This document shows positions 11,036 through 19,751 of a DNA stretch of 64,000 bases, piece after piece. The translations under genes and the position numbers were made by a program. The stretch spans positions 1-64,000 of the forward strand of contig JAUIAT010000004.1 of assembly GCA_030425295.1 (NCBI GenBank). The letters run 5' to 3'. How positions within the stretch are numbered: the stretch's first letter is position 1; every line of letters begins with the position of its first letter. The DNA comes from Gammaproteobacteria bacterium. Lineage in GTDB: Bacteria; Pseudomonadota; Gammaproteobacteria; JAUIAT01. The notes beneath the pieces are model-generated. The model saw only the letters and a list, made by a program, of their open reading frames with translations, ran no database searches and was not told the DNA's origin.

Positions 11036-11965
11036 CTACTGTGAGGTAGTCTGCATACGCGATTTTTTCCCTGTTGTTTCTTCTTTAAGCTTTTCTAAAA
11101 GCCTTTCAAGCTTAGCAATTTTTTGTTGCTTCAATAACTTTTGAGGAGCGTATTGCAAACGATGGGCTAAACCAAGACATTTAAACAACAAAATCACATA
11201 GTAAGAAAAATCAATTTCATACCAATAAAAACCGTGGCGTACAGAAATTTGATATCTATGATGATTATTATGCCATCCTTCACCTAAAGCAAGAAGACCT
11301 AACCACCAAACGTTTCGACTATCATCTTTGGTGTTAAATCTCTTTGGACCCCAAAAATGGGTAACTGAGTTTATTGACCATGTAATATGCCAAGTAAATA
11401 CAACTGGCACCAAGAAACCCCAAGTTACCAATTGAGCCGCATGCCCCCATCCAACAGCATTGAACCCATCGCTGACAAAGCCAATTGTCATTAAAATTGC
11501 GATATATAAAGCCGGCGGTAATAAATGAACATTATCTAAAAGTACAATTTCAGGAAGCTTCATAAGATCTTTCACATATCTATAATCAATATGTTTATAA
11601 ACTTCTTTATCACACAACCAACCCATATGCGCATGCCAAAAGCCGCGATGACGCGCTGAATGAATATCATCAACTTCATCTGAATGCTTGTGATGATGTC
11701 TATGAGCCGCAGTCCAAAAAAGCGGACCACCTTGTAGGCTCATGCAACCCCAAAATGCCATTATGAATTGAAATAAACGATTAGTCCGAAAACTGTGGTG
11801 AGCAAAATAACGATGATAAGCAACCGTTACGCCAAACCCTATGATTATGTAAGAAATTAAAAATAAACCAATATCAGACCAACCATCAAAATTACAAAAA
11901 ATAATGCCAGATAGTGCTAATAAATGAATAAAATAAATGAAGAATTTCACGATTATATGCTTCAT
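11036..11965 (-). CDS. Acyl-CoA delta-9-type fatty acid desaturase
   Basis: This is a membrane di-iron desaturase that introduces a cis double bond into saturated fatty acyl chains, adjusting membrane fluidity. The 309-residue protein has the three histidine boxes in order: HRYFAHH at 51-57, HRHHH at 88-92 and GEGWHNNHHRY near 230. It also has the HAHMGW motif typical of the stearoyl-CoA-type family and four hydrophobic segments. The polar Lys-rich tail (about 275-309) is not membrane-associated. It is transcribed separately from smc, 29 bases upstream of the smc start, and divergently from the EamA gene. Confidence 0.92.
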   Translation of the reverse strand: MKHIIVKFFIYFIHLLALSGIIFCNFDGWSDIGLFLISYIIIGFGVTVAYHRYFAHHSFRTNRLFQFIMAFWGCMSLQGGPLFWTAAHRHHHKHSDEVDDIHSARHRGFWHAHMGWLCDKEVYKHIDYRYVKDLMKLPEIVLLDNVHLLPPALYIAILMTIGFVSDGFNAVGWGHAAQLVTWGFLVPVVFTWHITWSINSVTHFWGPKRFNTKDDSRNVWWLGLLALGEGWHNNHHRYQISVRHGFYWYEIDFSYYVILLFKCLGLAHRLQYAPQKLLKQQKIAKLERLLEKLKEETTGKKSRMQTTSQ

Positions 11966-12074
11966 GCTCCCCCCTTAAATGTATATCCGAGTGTGAGGAT
12001 AGCAATCCCCAACGCCGCAACTCTACCATTTTTCAAGCAGAAATGCTAAACAATTTATACACAAAGCGATGCTC

Positions 12075-12102
12075 TTGGTTGTTTTTTGAACAAATATATG
12101 AT
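12075..12102 (+). promoter_or_regulatory. Possible sigma-70 promoter for the EamA gene
   Basis: TTGGTT at 12075-12080 and TATGAT at 12097-12102 are separated by 16 bases, about 40 bases before the start codon. The -35 match is only moderate. Confidence 0.4.
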
Positions 12103-12143
12103 AAACTGCGCACCATAATTATTACTTTTAAATCAATGTATCC

Positions 12144-13031
12144 ATGCCTAGACAAAACATGCTAACAGCCTCACTATTTGCAATAATTGCGGCATTTCTA
12201 AATGCACTACAAGCCAGTTGCGTTAAATCTATAGGTCATGAGTTACCTAATATTATGATTTTATTTTTTAGATTTGGGATTGGATTACTTATTATCTTGG
12301 GATATGTCATAAGCTTAAAAGGCAAAAATTTTAGATTCAAATCTTTTAAATCAAACAAAATTCATATGCACCTTCTGAGAAGCATATTAGGTGTTATTGG
12401 CTTTGGATCTTACTTTATAGCAATTCGCCACATCCCTCTTGTTGATGCACTGCTACTAAATATTACAAAACCAATGTATGTGCCTTTCATAGTGACAATT
12501 TTCTTAGGAATTCCCTTTGTTTATGGACTTATTCCTGGCCTACTACTCGGCTTTGTTGGCGTGATTTTTGTTCTACAGCCGGGCGCGGAAGTATTCCAAT
12601 GGTACTCTTTAGTTGGCTTATTTGGCGCGATGATTGCAGCTGCTGTTATCGTAATAACTAGAAGACTAAATCATCATGACCCCGCCTATGTTACTTTGTT
12701 TTATTACTTTTTATTTGCAACCACCCTGTTAGGCTTATTATTACCTTTTAATTGGCACACACCAACCACTAACGAACTAAAATTATTGATTTTAATTGGT
12801 CTTGTATCAACTATTTACCAAGGTTGTTTCTTAAGTGCCCTTAAATATGCTCCAGCTAGAGCTGTGACTCCTTTGCTTTATCTCGGGGTTGTTTTTGGAG
12901 GTATTCTAGACTGGGTATTCTGGGGACATGTTCCTGGAGCCAATGCATGGATTGGAACTATTTTAGTATTTATGGGGGCAATTACCAGCCTTGCGATTAG
13001 CAAAAATATTGTTAAACAGCCAAAAAGCTGA
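12144..13031 (+). CDS. EamA-domain (DMT superfamily) transporter
   Basis: The 295-residue protein has about ten hydrophobic segments arranged as two EamA repeats. The first repeat has the typical start NALQASCVKSIGHELPNI and the motif RHIPLVDALLLN. The second ends near ITSLAISKNI. Related carriers in intracellular bacteria import host metabolites, including S-adenosylmethionine in Rickettsia; the substrate here is unknown. The gene stands alone, divergent from the desaturase gene and followed by a repeat-filled gap. Confidence 0.85.
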   Translation: MPRQNMLTASLFAIIAAFLNALQASCVKSIGHELPNIMILFFRFGIGLLIILGYVISLKGKNFRFKSFKSNKIHMHLLRSILGVIGFGSYFIAIRHIPLVDALLLNITKPMYVPFIVTIFLGIPFVYGLIPGLLLGFVGVIFVLQPGAEVFQWYSLVGLFGAMIAAAVIVITRRLNHHDPAYVTLFYYFLFATTLLGLLLPFNWHTPTTNELKLLILIGLVSTIYQGCFLSALKYAPARAVTPLLYLGVVFGGILDWVFWGHVPGANAWIGTILVFMGAITSLAISKNIVKQPKS

Positions 13032-13113
13032 TACTAGGTGAATAATAGTGTTTAGCAAAGAGCGGTGCAGTATGCTATACAGAACCCCAGCATCTGTATT
13101 AAAAGTCAACTTA

Positions 13114-13339
13114 TATGCTTTAACAGTAGTAAAGAGATGAAAATACAGTCATTTTGCGACTTGATCGCGGAATCTAGATTCATGGATCCCGCGGTCAAGC
13201 CGCGGGATGACAGATTCGAGTTACGGGATGACAGATTCGAGCCACGGGATGACAGATTCGAGCTGCGGTATAACCGAATTTTAGCACACATTATCCGTAA
13301 GTAATTGATTTTCTACAATTAAAGCTCTAAACTCGGGTT
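13114..13339. repeat. Dispersed palindromic repeat, family 1, copy B
   Basis: This is the fullest copy of the element at 931-1122. It has the same flanks and palindromic core, with three clear 21-base tandem units beginning GGGATGACAGATTCGAG. It fills most of the gap at 13032-13483; I see no gene in the rest. Confidence 0.85.
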
Positions 13340-13483
13340 ACACAGAGTATCTATGCTTAAGACACACTTCTGAACTACCTGCATCATAAGGAAAATTGGA
13401 AGTTGCAAAGGAACTTCAAAAGAGATTTACAGTAAATATCAATATAATCGCTGAGGGCGCAGCTCAAGGTGAGCACCGTGACT

Positions 13484-14023
13484 TCACTTTTTGCATAACC
13501 CCTGAGGCTCAATGCCTAAAGCACTATTAAATTTACTAGACATATTTTGAAACGCAATCAGTGCAGTAAGCTCAACAATGGATTTTTCATCAAAATTTTC
13601 TTTTAGTTTTTTAAAGCATTCATCTGTTACTTGTTGCTTACTATCAGTCATTTGTTCAGCATAATCAAGAGCTGCAGTCTCAGCTGGTGAGAACAACTTT
13701 GACTTTCGCCAAGCCTCGACAGCATTTACCTTTTCATAACTATTAATACGTTGCATTGTAATTAATGAATTCAGATCAACACAAAAAGAGCACCAGTTCA
13801 TTTGCGACACTCTAATGCTTACTAAAGAACGAATAGCTGGATCAACGGGGGATTGCCCTCGCTCTAAAGCCCCAAAAACACTAGCAACAGAAAGGAAAAG
13901 CCTTGGCACACTTGCCCAAACCTTCGCAGGCTCTAAAGGCTGACCATATTTTCGCTTTTGGTTCCAGAAAAATGGTCTTAGATACCAGGCTACTTTTTGA
14001 AAACGTTTCATTTCTAATCGCAT
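13484..14023 (-). CDS. Carboxymuconolactone decarboxylase / AhpD-like family protein
   Basis: The 179-residue helical protein carries the AhpD-type redox motif CSFC (Cys78, Cys81) in WCSFCVDLN. Family members act as alkylhydroperoxidase-like thiol reductases or gamma-carboxymuconolactone decarboxylases; the CxxC pair favours a redox role. An AAGGAG ribosome site lies about 9 bases before the ATG. The start overlaps a possible 31-codon reading frame on the same strand. The peroxidase partner ahpC is not adjacent. Confidence 0.82.
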   Translation of the reverse strand: MRLEMKRFQKVAWYLRPFFWNQKRKYGQPLEPAKVWASVPRLFLSVASVFGALERGQSPVDPAIRSLVSIRVSQMNWCSFCVDLNSLITMQRINSYEKVNAVEAWRKSKLFSPAETAALDYAEQMTDSKQQVTDECFKKLKENFDEKSIVELTALIAFQNMSSKFNSALGIEPQGLCKK

Positions 14024-14109
14024 AAAGAAAAATACTCCTTTTCACCATCAATCGTAACAATAAAAATAGCGATGCTCATGACACAAAGTGATATTATCAA
14101 TTTTTTCAT
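14014..14109 (-). CDS. Possible 31-residue leader-like peptide
   Basis: An ATG at 14109 opens a 31-codon frame beginning MKKLIISLCVMSIAIF, which looks like a short signal or membrane segment. It ends with a TAG at 14014-14016, overlapping the ATG of the AhpD-like gene by 10 bases. GAGGAGG and AGGAG sequences precede it, although the nearer one abuts the ATG. The overlap would allow translational coupling. It is too short to judge by composition. Confidence 0.3.
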   Translation of the reverse strand: MKKLIISLCVMSIAIFIVTIDGEKEYFSLCD

Positions 14110-14180
14110 CTCCTGAATGCCTCCTCGTTGCAGTAGATTTTCCCATTTTTTTGACTTCACACATTCACTTAGAATTTACC

Positions 14181-14342
14181 TAGGCAACGTCCCTAGTTTT
14201 AACAGAAGCGAAAAAGTGAAGAATTGAGATAGAAATGGCGCTTAATTGAGGCGAATAGTCATTCTATTTAACAAAATGAAGCGTAATTTATAGCCAATTC
14301 TCTCCTTTTGCAGCCTGATAATAACTTTAGGGACGTTGCCTA
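14181..14342. mobile_element. Small inverted-repeat (MITE-like) element
   Basis: TAGGCAACGTCCCTA at 14181-14195 is exactly mirrored by TAGGGACGTTGCCTA at 14328-14342, bounding 162 bases with no coding capacity. The outermost TA on both sides could be a target duplication around a GGCAACGTCCC terminal repeat. The right end overlaps the last codons of the phosphatidyltransferase gene. Confidence 0.65.
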
Positions 14343-14932
14343 ATATTACCTGATGCTCTATAAAACTGTGTAAGTCGGATAAATGCCGTTAATAAAACCA
14401 AACAAGAAAATACAAGGGCAAATTTTGAAAAATACGCAGGCCATAAAATCATAGCAATAAAAAATACAAATGCTTCAGATCTTTCCATAAGCCCAGGACT
14501 GTAATAAAACCCTTTTTTTGTATCATTAGCAGTAAAAACACCAATCACCAAAAAACTGGTAATACATAGTAAAACACTCCCTAGCATCATGATAACCCAA
14601 AAACTCCTTGTTTCTGGTGAGACTATCCATAAAGAAAATATGATGATAAATTCAACCAATCTATCCATACTAATATCTAATACGCTTCCCCAGTCAGAAG
14701 TGCGACCGCTAAATCTGGCTAAAGTTCCATCAAGAGTATCAAGATATCCTGAAAATAATATTAAAAAAATTGCAAAAATCCGATAATCAAAATACAGGCA
14801 AGGCAACACTGATATACCAGCAATTCCCGCAAACATCGTTAATGTGTTAGGGGCGAGATTATTGTTTATTGTTTTTACGACTGGATCTACTAAAATACGC
14901 TGATAAGGTTCTCTTATATAATTTTCTAGCAT
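14327..14932 (-). CDS. CDP-alcohol phosphatidyltransferase family protein
   Basis: This inner-membrane enzyme transfers a phosphatidyl group from a CDP-alcohol to an alcohol in phospholipid synthesis. The canonical motif is complete: Asp65, Asp68-Gly69, Ala72-Arg73, Gly82, Asp86 and Asp90 (in GYLDTLDGTLARFSG, then GSVLDISMD). The 201 residues contain about six hydrophobic segments. The exact alcohol (glycerol phosphate, inositol or other) cannot be told from the motif. The last codons (RQRP, then stop) are supplied by the right end of the inverted-repeat element at 14181-14342, so the native C-terminus was probably replaced. Confidence 0.88.
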   Translation of the reverse strand: MLENYIREPYQRILVDPVVKTINNNLAPNTLTMFAGIAGISVLPCLYFDYRIFAIFLILFSGYLDTLDGTLARFSGRTSDWGSVLDISMDRLVEFIIIFSLWIVSPETRSFWVIMMLGSVLLCITSFLVIGVFTANDTKKGFYYSPGLMERSEAFVFFIAMILWPAYFSKFALVFSCLVLLTAFIRLTQFYRASGNIRQRP

Positions 14933-14940
14933 TGTTTACC

Positions 14941-15155
14941 ACCATAACCTTTGAAGCCACGAGACCACAGTATATTAATTTAGCTTTAGATAACAAAAAT
15001 TTCGAAGTCACATATCCATAATTTAAACAATCTCAACCAATTTTATGGCTTTCAATTAAAGCAACTTTTAAGCCCAACCCTGAAGCAGCAGCCAAACTCA
15101 ACCCATATGACCCTGCTCCGATAATTGCTAAATCAAAAACTTCATTTTGCTTCAT
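14941..15155 (-). pseudogene. Remnant of a mercuric-reductase-like FAD/NAD disulfide oxidoreductase
   Basis: From an ATG at 15155 the frame reads MKQNEVFDLAIIGAGSYGLS, then LKVALIESHKIG. This is the FAD-binding Rossmann start of the pyridine nucleotide-disulfide oxidoreductase family. An in-frame TGA at 15035-15033 stands where a glycine is expected. The same frame continues DCLNYGYVTSK, recognisable as the redox site CxxxxC with the second Cys changed to Tyr and Pro to Thr, then FLLSKAKL. Homology fades by about 14941 and the remaining 400 or so residues are absent. In many bacteria this enzyme is encoded beside, or fused to, a TVP38 protein, as here. Confidence 0.85.
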
Positions 15156-15161
15156 GCTTAC

Positions 15162-15896
15162 CTACTTTTTCTTGATAAATTTTCTATAAATAACCGGTAA
15201 TAATGATAAAGATGCTAAAGCTAGCAAGGGATAGAATAGTATTGGATCTAAAATGATACCAAAATTAGGCTGTTGATGAGTTGCAAAAACATGGTTCAGC
15301 CCATTACCCAACAACACATAAACCAGCGAACCCGGCATAATGCCAAGGAAGGTTGCAGCAATAAATGTAACAGGATTTACACCAAGTATTGCCGGTACAA
15401 TATTAACAACCCAGAAAGGAAACAGCGGAACTAAGCGAAGAAATAATAAATAAGAAAAAGCGTTTTCCTGAAATCCCTGGCGCATCCGACTAACCCATCC
15501 AGTTGCTTTATGTGCAAACCAATCTCCCAGAGAAGTTTTTACGGCAAAATACAACAATATAGAGCCCATAGTAGCGCTAAGCACAACAAGTATAGTCCCA
15601 AATATTGGCCCAAAAAGAAAACCTCCTGCCAAGGTTAAAAATACAGCACCAGGCACAGAAACTGCCACAGCAACTGTATAAATCACCATAAAAGAAAATG
15701 CCGAAAGAAGAACATGCTCATTTGTCCATGCTATTAATAAGGCTCTATGGTTTTTTAGACTCTCGAAGCTTAAATATTGATGCAACCCAGTGCTAAAAAC
15801 TAATGTCAATACAATGAGTATCAATAGCAAAGGCAGCCATTGTTTAAGCTGCGAGAACCAAAGTCTCTTTTTATTGTTTTTTATACTTAAATCCAT
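15162..15896 (-). CDS. TVP38/TMEM64 (DedA-related) membrane protein
   Basis: This inner-membrane protein of the SNARE-associated/VTT domain superfamily has hydrophobic segments near 15-35, 55-110, 150-180 and 215-240 and the conserved glycine-rich core TLAGGFLFGPIFGTILVV. Family members are proposed lipid scramblases or transporters. I chose the ATG at 15896 (MDLSIKN, 244 residues) because an AGGGAGC site lies just before it; an upstream in-frame ATG at 15950 has none. Directly downstream is the wreck of a disulfide reductase gene often partnered with this family, so the pair was probably an operon before the second gene decayed. Confidence 0.85.
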   Translation of the reverse strand: MDLSIKNNKKRLWFSQLKQWLPLLLILIVLTLVFSTGLHQYLSFESLKNHRALLIAWTNEHVLLSAFSFMVIYTVAVAVSVPGAVFLTLAGGFLFGPIFGTILVVLSATMGSILLYFAVKTSLGDWFAHKATGWVSRMRQGFQENAFSYLLFLRLVPLFPFWVVNIVPAILGVNPVTFIAATFLGIMPGSLVYVLLGNGLNHVFATHQQPNFGIILDPILFYPLLALASLSLLPVIYRKFIKKK

Positions 15897-16117
15897 TCTG
15901 TTTGCTCCCTGTGCAAAAAAACAATTAATTAGATCATCGGTTCTTAGCACAATAACGTTTTATATTATAACCAATTTTAGATAATAGTAACTATTTCAAA
16001 AAGAAATGACCCTGATTAGTGAATAACAATATGTGGATTACTGAGAGCAAGTTTTTACTGGCTGAGAGTGGGACGAACATCACTCCTAAATTGCTTCTTT
16101 AAATCTCGACGTTTTTG

Positions 16118-16477
16118 TCAGTTCTGCCTATTTAACTCTTTACGCTTTTGCATCTTATCTCGCCTCAGATCACGTTGCTTTTGAATATATTCTTTCTTTA
16201 GCTCTTTTCTTTTTTGAAGTTTTTCTTTGCGCTCCGCACGCCTTTTTTCCATTCTCTCACGGTAATTGAGGCGCTTTTCTTGAGCATTGTCTCGTTGCTC
16301 TTGTATTTTTTCGTTTATATTTTCTTTTCCATCTTGAAATCTTTGCTGAGATTCTTTTGTTAACTGTTCAGCACTTAAAGATTTTGTCTTCCCTCTACTA
16401 AGATTATCCAACTTAGCAAAGGAAGCTGATGATAATAAAAGTACGACAGATGATACTAAAATTGCAGTTTTTTTCAT
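16118..16477 (-). CDS. Secreted basic coiled-coil protein of unknown function
   Basis: A Sec signal peptide (MKKTAILVSSVVLLLSSASF, cleaved near SFA) precedes about 97 residues dominated by Lys, Arg, Glu and Gln. These include repeated runs such as KRRAERKEKLQKRKELKKEY that predict one long, highly charged helix. The start is set at ATG 16477; an in-frame TTG two codons earlier is less likely, and an AAGGG site fits the ATG. It follows the SIMPL-like gene by 9 bases, suggesting one operon. No enzymatic motif is visible. Confidence 0.65.
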   Translation of the reverse strand: MKKTAILVSSVVLLLSSASFAKLDNLSRGKTKSLSAEQLTKESQQRFQDGKENINEKIQEQRDNAQEKRLNYRERMEKRRAERKEKLQKRKELKKEYIQKQRDLRRDKMQKRKELNRQN

Positions 16478-16492
16478 TTGCAAAACCCTTTT

Positions 16493-17191
16493 TTATCTAT
16501 CACCTTTCCTTGGAAAAGATCTTTCAGCAAGTACAACGTTAGCTGTCATCTTAATTCGATTACTAAGAGATGGCGCTGCAGCACTGGCATCACCCATAGA
16601 TTTCACTGACATTGTGCGCATATAAGAAACTGGCATTGGCCCCATAATGAAATTTATATTATTTAGCTTAAATTCAGATTCTGGATAAACTGAACTTAAT
16701 CTTTCGATTTCCTCCCTTGCATCTTGATAAATCTTTTCACGTAATTTAGCTTTAGTTTGTTGGATAGCAGCTAAGTCAGGATGATAATCAAAATGTTGAA
16801 TAGTATAAGTTTCTCCCTGACTGCTTAGTTTTTTTGCTGTATTTCTAAGACCAGTTAAATCACCAACTGGCAACCTTATTTCAGCGGTTACAGTCACTTC
16901 TTCTAAATTAGCTTTTGTCTCAGAACGCTGAAAATCAGTTATGTGCCACTGACCTTTATTACTCAATTTCTTTAACTTATTAATTATGCCAGAATAAGCA
17001 TCTTGCATTTGCTTTTGATTGAGCAAGGCATCGATTGTAACTATTACCTTTGCTGTATCAGTTGCAACCCAAGCATCTTCTGACAAATTAAAACTTACTT
17101 TATTCATTGGGGGCACATAAGGCGCGGCAATTGCGACAGAACCAGACAAAACTAAAACAGCTGGAATCAGCTTCCATATTATATTTTTCAT
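16493..17191 (-). CDS. Periplasmic SIMPL-domain-like (DUF541-like) protein
   Basis: This 232-residue protein has a clear signal peptide (about 1-23, ending VAIAA). The mature part begins with FNLSEDAWVATDTAKVIVTI, resembling the opening strand of SIMPL/DUF541 domains, where the protein carries out a poorly understood envelope or oxidative-stress role. A helical stretch at 105-165 and a final strand (RIKMTANVVLAERSF) fit the fold. The match is by pattern only. It is followed after 9 bases by a secreted charged protein, which may be a functional partner. Confidence 0.55.
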   Translation of the reverse strand: MKNIIWKLIPAVLVLSGSVAIAAPYVPPMNKVSFNLSEDAWVATDTAKVIVTIDALLNQKQMQDAYSGIINKLKKLSNKGQWHITDFQRSETKANLEEVTVTAEIRLPVGDLTGLRNTAKKLSSQGETYTIQHFDYHPDLAAIQQTKAKLREKIYQDAREEIERLSSVYPESEFKLNNINFIMGPMPVSYMRTMSVKSMGDASAAAPSLSNRIKMTANVVLAERSFPRKGDR

Positions 17192-17252
17192 ATCAATATC
17201 CCTATACTGACAGTTGGTATTACTAAAGCATATATTTTTTTAACAGTTTGGG

Positions 17253-19676
17253 TCAATGAGTGTCTTTTTTGTGGGAATCCTTATTATGGGAATTATCCTC
17301 ATGAGCTTTTTTTGCATATTCCTTTAGCTTATCTTCAACTATTCTGTTAAAGCTTGCTTTGGTGTACTCACCTCTTTTATTTCTATAACCTGCCTTTAAT
17401 CCGCTCAACAGTTCAAATGCTTGATTAACAGTTTTAACCGAATATAAACTAAACTCACCTTTGGCAATTGCTTTGGCAACATCTTCTCTTAACATTAAAT
17501 GCTGCACATTAGACTCAGGTATCATTACACCTTGCGAACCGGTCAAACCTTTTTGCACACAAATATCATAAAAACCTTCTATTTTCTGGTTAACCCCACC
17601 AATTGCCTGAACCTCACCATGCTGAGTAATTGAACCGGTTAAGGCTATATCTTGCTTAATGGGGATATTTCCTAAGCTAGAAATTAACACACAAGCTTCA
17701 GCAAGAGACGCACTATCACCATCCACCTCACCATAGGTTTGCTCAAATACAATACTTGCATCAAAAGACAAAGAATCATCTACCAAATAATTCCCCGTGA
17801 AATACCCGGTCATAATCAAAACACCTTTGCTGTGGAATGGCCCTGATAACTCAACCTCACGCTGAATACTCACAATATCACCATCACCCATTCTTGACGT
17901 AGCAGTAATTTTGGTAGGGCAACCAAGTACTAGTGATCCAATTTGCATCACAGTCAAACCATTAATCTGACCGACAGCACTCCCCTTCGTGTCAATCATT
18001 AAAACGTTTCGTTTTATTTGTTCGTATAACTCATCACGAACCCTTGAAATACGATACTCTTGTTTGTCTAAAGCTTTTTCAATATCATCAGCACGAATTA
18101 TTCGTCTACCATCTTCTTCTGCTATAAAATTAGCTTCACACAAAAGGTCAGTAACCTTACGCATATGGGTTGAAAGTTTTGTAGAGTCGCTTACATCGCG
18201 CACACTCTCATCTAAAACTCTAGCAACAGCATCTTTGCGCAAAGGAAGTAATTTCTCTTTTTTAGCAATTGTACCAATGAGCTTTGCAAATACATTTATA
18301 TTTTGGCGAGTCCTTGGCATTTCTTCTTCGAAGTCAGCCGCTACCTTAAACAGCTCTGCAAATTGAGGATCAAGCTCAGATGCCAAATAGTAAAGCATCC
18401 TATCACCAACTAGGACAATTTTGATATTTAAAGGAATGGGTTCTGGTTCAAGGGAAACAGTATTCAAAAGGCCAAGGGCTTTCTCCATAGATTCAATTTT
18501 AATTTCTTCGGCATAAAGAGCTCTTTTTAACCCCTCCCAAGAAAGCTGATTTGAAATTAATTGCACCATATCAAGAATCAAATAACCACCGTTTGCTCTA
18601 TGCAATGCACCAGATTTAATTAAACTAAAATTAGTCACAAGAGTACCGTACTGACTAGAGTATTCAACTCGCCCGATCAAATTACTATAAGTTGGATTAT
18701 CTTCATATATAATTGGCACATCTTTACCACAACCATGATCAACCAAAAGGTTAATCTGATAGCGCATTAATGGGTCGAGAGGCAGCGCCACACCTTCTGA
18801 AATTGCTTCTTCTTCCTGGGGGGCAGAGAGCTGAATTAAAAGACCAGCATTTTCGGCAATATCAAGCAAAACAGCATCAAAATAATCTTCTAATTTTTGA
18901 TTGTTATTATATTTCTTTTTCAAACCATCAATTATTGGTTTGATTGCAATTCGTGCAAATTTAGCCTGCAAGTTTTTCTCATCTTCACGAAGACTTTTGG
19001 CTAGATCTGGATCACTACCAATAAAATCCTCAAGCTTATGCTTTATATCAAGCATTTCATTCTCAAATACTAGCTGCTCCTTCTTGGAAAGCTTCTTGAA
19101 CATTCTATCATTTAGGACTTTTCCATCTTTAACTGGTGCCACAGTCCAGCCTTGGGGATTGCGTATAATAGTTAAAGATCGAGACTCAGCATCACGCTCA
19201 AGTTTTTTAAATTCACGACCCTGTTGGCGATCATATTGTTTCTGTAATTTTTGAATTAGCTCTTTGTATTCTTCACCACCAAAAGCCTCTTGCAAAGTTA
19301 CAACCAGATCTTTTACAAAATTAGTCATATCCTGCTTAAGCTGTCGACCTTTACCAGGATCAACTGGCAAGGCAATTGGTGACTGGGGATTCTCAAAATT
19401 ATAGGCATAACACCAATCCCACTCTGGAGCCTGCAATTTTGCTTCTTGTTCTAAGATCTGCCTAACTGCACTATGCTTTCCATATCCAGCCGGCCCCAGC
19501 ACGTAAAGATTAAATCCTTTATTTTTGATACGAACTGCAAATTGAATAGCTTCAACAGCTCTTTTTTGGCCAACAGTTTCTTTAACTACAGACAATGAAT
19601 CTGTACTTTGAAACTTAAACATAGCAGGATCATGTGCTGAGCGAAGTATCTTAATATCCTTTATTTTCTTCACCAT
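17253..19676 (-). CDS. Lon-like ATP-dependent protease (YcbZ/LonB-type)
   Basis: This 807-residue protein is a cytoplasmic AAA-linked serine protease. A P-loop (GPAGYGKHS, 61-69) lies in an N-terminal ATPase region interrupted by a long charged helical insert (about 130-260), as in the AAA_32/COG1067 family. A sensor region follows, then a C-terminal Lon protease domain with catalytic Ser in DGDSASLAE (about 654) and Lys in GGVNQKIEGF (about 696). The His/Lys/Asp-rich tail (HEDNSHNKDSHKKDTH) is unusual. It is divergent from the trypsin-like protease gene. It probably degrades selected or damaged proteins; substrates are unknown. Confidence 0.9.
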   Translation of the reverse strand: MVKKIKDIKILRSAHDPAMFKFQSTDSLSVVKETVGQKRAVEAIQFAVRIKNKGFNLYVLGPAGYGKHSAVRQILEQEAKLQAPEWDWCYAYNFENPQSPIALPVDPGKGRQLKQDMTNFVKDLVVTLQEAFGGEEYKELIQKLQKQYDRQQGREFKKLERDAESRSLTIIRNPQGWTVAPVKDGKVLNDRMFKKLSKKEQLVFENEMLDIKHKLEDFIGSDPDLAKSLREDEKNLQAKFARIAIKPIIDGLKKKYNNNQKLEDYFDAVLLDIAENAGLLIQLSAPQEEEAISEGVALPLDPLMRYQINLLVDHGCGKDVPIIYEDNPTYSNLIGRVEYSSQYGTLVTNFSLIKSGALHRANGGYLILDMVQLISNQLSWEGLKRALYAEEIKIESMEKALGLLNTVSLEPEPIPLNIKIVLVGDRMLYYLASELDPQFAELFKVAADFEEEMPRTRQNINVFAKLIGTIAKKEKLLPLRKDAVARVLDESVRDVSDSTKLSTHMRKVTDLLCEANFIAEEDGRRIIRADDIEKALDKQEYRISRVRDELYEQIKRNVLMIDTKGSAVGQINGLTVMQIGSLVLGCPTKITATSRMGDGDIVSIQREVELSGPFHSKGVLIMTGYFTGNYLVDDSLSFDASIVFEQTYGEVDGDSASLAEACVLISSLGNIPIKQDIALTGSITQHGEVQAIGGVNQKIEGFYDICVQKGLTGSQGVMIPESNVQHLMLREDVAKAIAKGEFSLYSVKTVNQAFELLSGLKAGYRNKRGEYTKASFNRIVEDKLKEYAKKAHEDNSHNKDSHKKDTH

Positions 19677-19701
19677 AGAACCACCTTAAAAAATATTGAA
19701 C

Positions 19702-19710
19702 TGCTATACT
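19702..19710 (+). promoter_or_regulatory. Extended -10 promoter for the serine protease gene
   Basis: TGC followed by TATACT (19705-19710) lies about 42 bases before the ATG, with an AGGAGTAAAGGA ribosome site in between. No good -35 box is visible, which is tolerated with an extended -10. Confidence 0.45.
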
Positions 19711-19751
19711 AAATATAAGCATATATATTTAAGTTTAGCAGGAGTAAAGGA

